Positions 6,164-7,401 of a stretch of DNA of 7,401 nt are shown one piece after another (the first letter of the stretch is position 1; each line of letters starts with the position of its first letter). The notes below the pieces were generated by a model. That model did not search any database. It worked only from the letters and a program-made list of their open reading frames with translations, and had not been told where the DNA came from. The stretch lies in the NCBI GenBank assembly GCA_937924895.1, contig CALEYP010000041.1, positions 1 to 7,401 of the forward strand, written 5' to 3'. Source of the DNA: an uncultured Alphaproteobacteria bacterium (GTDB taxonomy: Bacteria; Pseudomonadota; Alphaproteobacteria; Puniceispirillales; Puniceispirillaceae). Position numbers and translations under genes: made by a program.

Positions 6164-6202
6164 TCCTACTTTAGTGTTAAAGGGTAGGACAAACGGTAGG
6201 AC
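6164..6202. repeat. GGTAGGAC repeats, candidate integrase arm-binding or control sites
   Basis: GGTAGGAC occurs at 6183-6190 and 6195-6202 (period 12 bp). An inverted partner TCCTAC lies at 6164-6169, and TTTA/TAAA (6170-6173, 6178-6181) adds to an imperfect dyad. They sit between the tRNA 3' end and the orphan integrase start at 6206, where arm-type sites or an integrase operator would be expected. The second copy also overlaps the ribosome-binding position of that start. Confidence 0.45.
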
Positions 6203-6205
6203 ATT

Positions 6206-6292
6206 GTGGCTACATACCTCTTCCAAAAAAGAGGCGTTTATTACTTCGAGAGACGCATCCCTAAAGATGTCCGTTCAACAAATCTTGGCTAG
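6206..6292 (+). pseudogene. Orphan N-terminal fragment of the tyrosine integrase
   Basis: A GTG at 6206 opens a 28-codon frame whose first 23 residues (MATYLFQKRGVYYFER, then RIPKDVR) are the conserved N-terminus of a class of alphaproteobacterial tRNA integrases (DUF6538-like). An in-frame TAG at 6197-6199 precedes it, and the frame ends at the TAG at 6290-6292. After codon 22 the sequence leaves the integrase and runs antisense into the C-terminal end of the minus-strand integrase. It is therefore a detached gene start, beside the tRNA and pointing away from it, where the start of an intact integrase would be expected. It is either one flank of an invertible gene or the product of a rearrangement or assembly chimera. 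Confidence 0.7.
6216..6270 (+). repeat. Left arm of exact inverted repeat of at least 55 bp
   Basis: This stretch, from ACCTCTTCC to AAGATGT, is identical over all 55 bases to the reverse complement of 7347-7401. Identity stops at 6271 (C versus T). It encodes integrase residues from about Tyr4 to Val22 in the plus direction. The true repeat may be longer, as the other arm runs into the right edge. Confidence 0.95.
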
Positions 6293-7401
6293 CCACTTCT
6301 CCTTCACACTTAACGACGTTCCTTGTCCATATTGCTGACCTACACCAGCGGATTTCCAGCCACCAATTTCATCAACCAAATCAGAGGGACATTCAACGTC
6401 ACGAAGTCTGTCCCTTAAACTGTGCCGAAAACTGTGAATAACGCACCCTTCCCTGACATATGGACGTATCCACTTATTCAACGCATTGCTTGCGCTGTCT
6501 GCCTTGTGTCTTTGGGCGTTACAGTATTTTGGGAAGCAAAACTCACTGCTTGCATTTTCGACTATCTTCTTAGCCGCCCAAAGTGAAGAACCAACCAGCG
6601 GGACTTGGCGTTCACTTTTATCTGTTTTAAGACTCCGCCAGTCATGACTGCGGATGAAAATATGCGGGATATTACAGTCTATGTTGATTTCAGCTATAAG
6701 CAGACCACATGCCTCGGCTAATCTCATACCCGTATCTGCAATCATTGCAACGAGCCACCTCATCTCATCATCTTTAACGAGACATTGGTGTTTTATTAGG
6801 TCTAGTTCTTTCGCATTAAGGGGTAGCCGCTTGCTTCCTGCTCGCACCGCACTCATCAGCACGTTAGAGAAAGGGTTGCTTAGATTGTAACCTTTTTCTC
6901 GATTGGCAACATTGAAGATTGCCCTTACAACCTCCAAATTTCGTTTCACACTAGACCTTACCAGCCCTCTTTTCGCTAGGCTGTCTCGAAGTGCGTTAGC
7001 GTCGTCCCTATCATAGCTACTCAGTTTCTTATCATCTGCAACTGCTAGCAAGTAGCCTACGGCGCGTTTTGCATAAGCCTTGAATCTCTTATCCCTCTCT
7101 TTGCCTTTAAGGTGCAAGTAAAGCTCAGCCGCTTGCGAGAAGGTCATACAATCAATCTCTGTAGGTAGCGATTTTTCATTCGAATCAGTAATGACTTGTT
7201 TAGCAACCGGAGCAAAATCTTGAACTCGCAAGCTCGCCCAGTGAAGGTCTAAACGCGAAGACATTTGCAGAGACATAGTATTAGCAATGCGTCGGTTCTT
7301 TGTTCGAAGAGATTTTATGATTTTATTGGCGCTGTAATGAGGACGAACATCTTTAGGGATGCGTCTCTCGAAGTAATAAACGCCTCTTTTTTGGAAGAGG
7401 T
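6275..7401 (-). CDS. Tyrosine recombinase / phage-type integrase (start beyond right edge)
   Basis: This frame is open from the right edge to its stop, with 374 residues visible. The ATG at 7276 is internal; upstream codons continue in frame through LFQKRGVYYFERRIPKDVR to the edge, and about four more residues would complete the family N-terminus (378 in all, a normal length). Regions in order: a DUF6538-like N-terminus, a SAM-like core-binding domain (roughly 85-170), and the catalytic domain. In 378-residue numbering the catalytic set is Arg230 (TGMRLAEACGL), Lys262 (LKTDKSERQ), His326 and Arg329 (HSFRHS), Trp352 (GGWKS, in the place of the second His, a known variant) and the nucleophile Tyr361 (QQYGQG). 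All are intact. It should cut and rejoin DNA at the tRNA-Leu attachment site. The gene reads towards the tRNA, and its stop lies 4 bp from the left inverted-repeat arm, so any promoter must be beyond the right edge. Confidence 0.92.
   Translation of the reverse strand, partial: LFQKRGVYYFERRIPKDVRPHYSANKIIKSLRTKNRRIANTMSLQMSSRLDLHWASLRVQDFAPVAKQVITDSNEKSLPTEIDCMTFSQAAELYLHLKGKERDKRFKAYAKRAVGYLLAVADDKKLSSYDRDDANALRDSLAKRGLVRSSVKRNLEVVRAIFNVANREKGYNLSNPFSNVLMSAVRAGSKRLPLNAKELDLIKHQCLVKDDEMRWLVAMIADTGMRLAEACGLLIAEINIDCNIPHIFIRSHDWRSLKTDKSERQVPLVGSSLWAAKKIVENASSEFCFPKYCNAQRHKADSASNALNKWIRPYVREGCVIHSFRHSLRDRLRDVECPSDLVDEIGGWKSAGVGQQYGQGTSLSVKEKWLAKIC
7347..7401 (-). repeat. Right arm of exact inverted repeat of at least 55 bp
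   Basis: The reverse complement of these 55 bases equals 6216-6270. Here the repeat is the 5' coding part of the minus-strand integrase. The match is still perfect at the last base of the window, so its outer end is unknown. Confidence 0.95.

Noticed and set aside
6099..6338. 79-residue plus-strand frame starting inside the tRNA
   Set aside because: It begins in the tRNA variable arm and is in a different frame from the integrase N-terminal fragment; no domain is visible.
7274..7276. ATG at 7276 as the integrase start
   Set aside because: The frame stays open upstream and codes for the conserved integrase N-terminus, so this Met is internal (residue 46).
1..7401. CRISPR array, insertion sequence with terminal repeats, or rRNA
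   Set aside because: No regularly spaced repeats, transposase motifs or rRNA segments were seen on either strand.

Overview
The window looks like a chromosomal segment of an alphaproteobacterium, perhaps a marine one. Base composition is intermediate by eye, the sugar transporter is of ABC type, and the tRNA gene carries an encoded CCA. The assignment is an impression from protein style, not a phylogenetic result.

Left part (1-3939, minus strand): a sugar-uptake and degradation operon transcribed leftwards. Its order is a periplasmic family 1 solute-binding protein, then a strong intrinsic terminator inside the operon, then two MalF/MalG-type permeases, then the N-terminal 202 residues of a GH4 alpha-galactosidase that closely resembles E. 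coli MelA and runs off the left edge. No ABC ATPase gene is visible. Divergently, on the plus strand (3940-4782), lies an AraC-family regulator that resembles E. coli MelR over its full length. Together these suggest a melibiose/alpha-galactoside regulon in which a MelR-type activator controls an ABC importer in place of the MelB symporter. The roughly 200-bp divergent spacer holds several repeats that are candidate operators or leader structures.

Middle part (4783-6039): a possible 45-residue membrane microprotein, a ten-helix EamA/DMT transporter with a good ribosome binding site, and then a spacer with two hairpin-forming stretches.

Right part (6040-7401): a complete tRNA-Leu(GAG), repeated GGTAGGAC motifs, and a tyrosine recombinase with an N-terminus of the type seen in tRNA-targeting alphaproteobacterial integrases. 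This is the usual end of an integrated island. The odd point is that the integrase reads towards the tRNA, while a second, orphan copy of its first codons sits on the plus strand next to the tRNA. The two copies form an exact inverted repeat of at least 55 bp (6216-6270 and 7347-7401) that encloses the rest of the gene. Flipping the enclosed segment would give a complete 378-residue integrase starting at 6206. This could be a real invertible element. It could also be an assembly or amplification artefact, because the sequence stops exactly when the match reaches 55 bp, a common assembly k-mer size.
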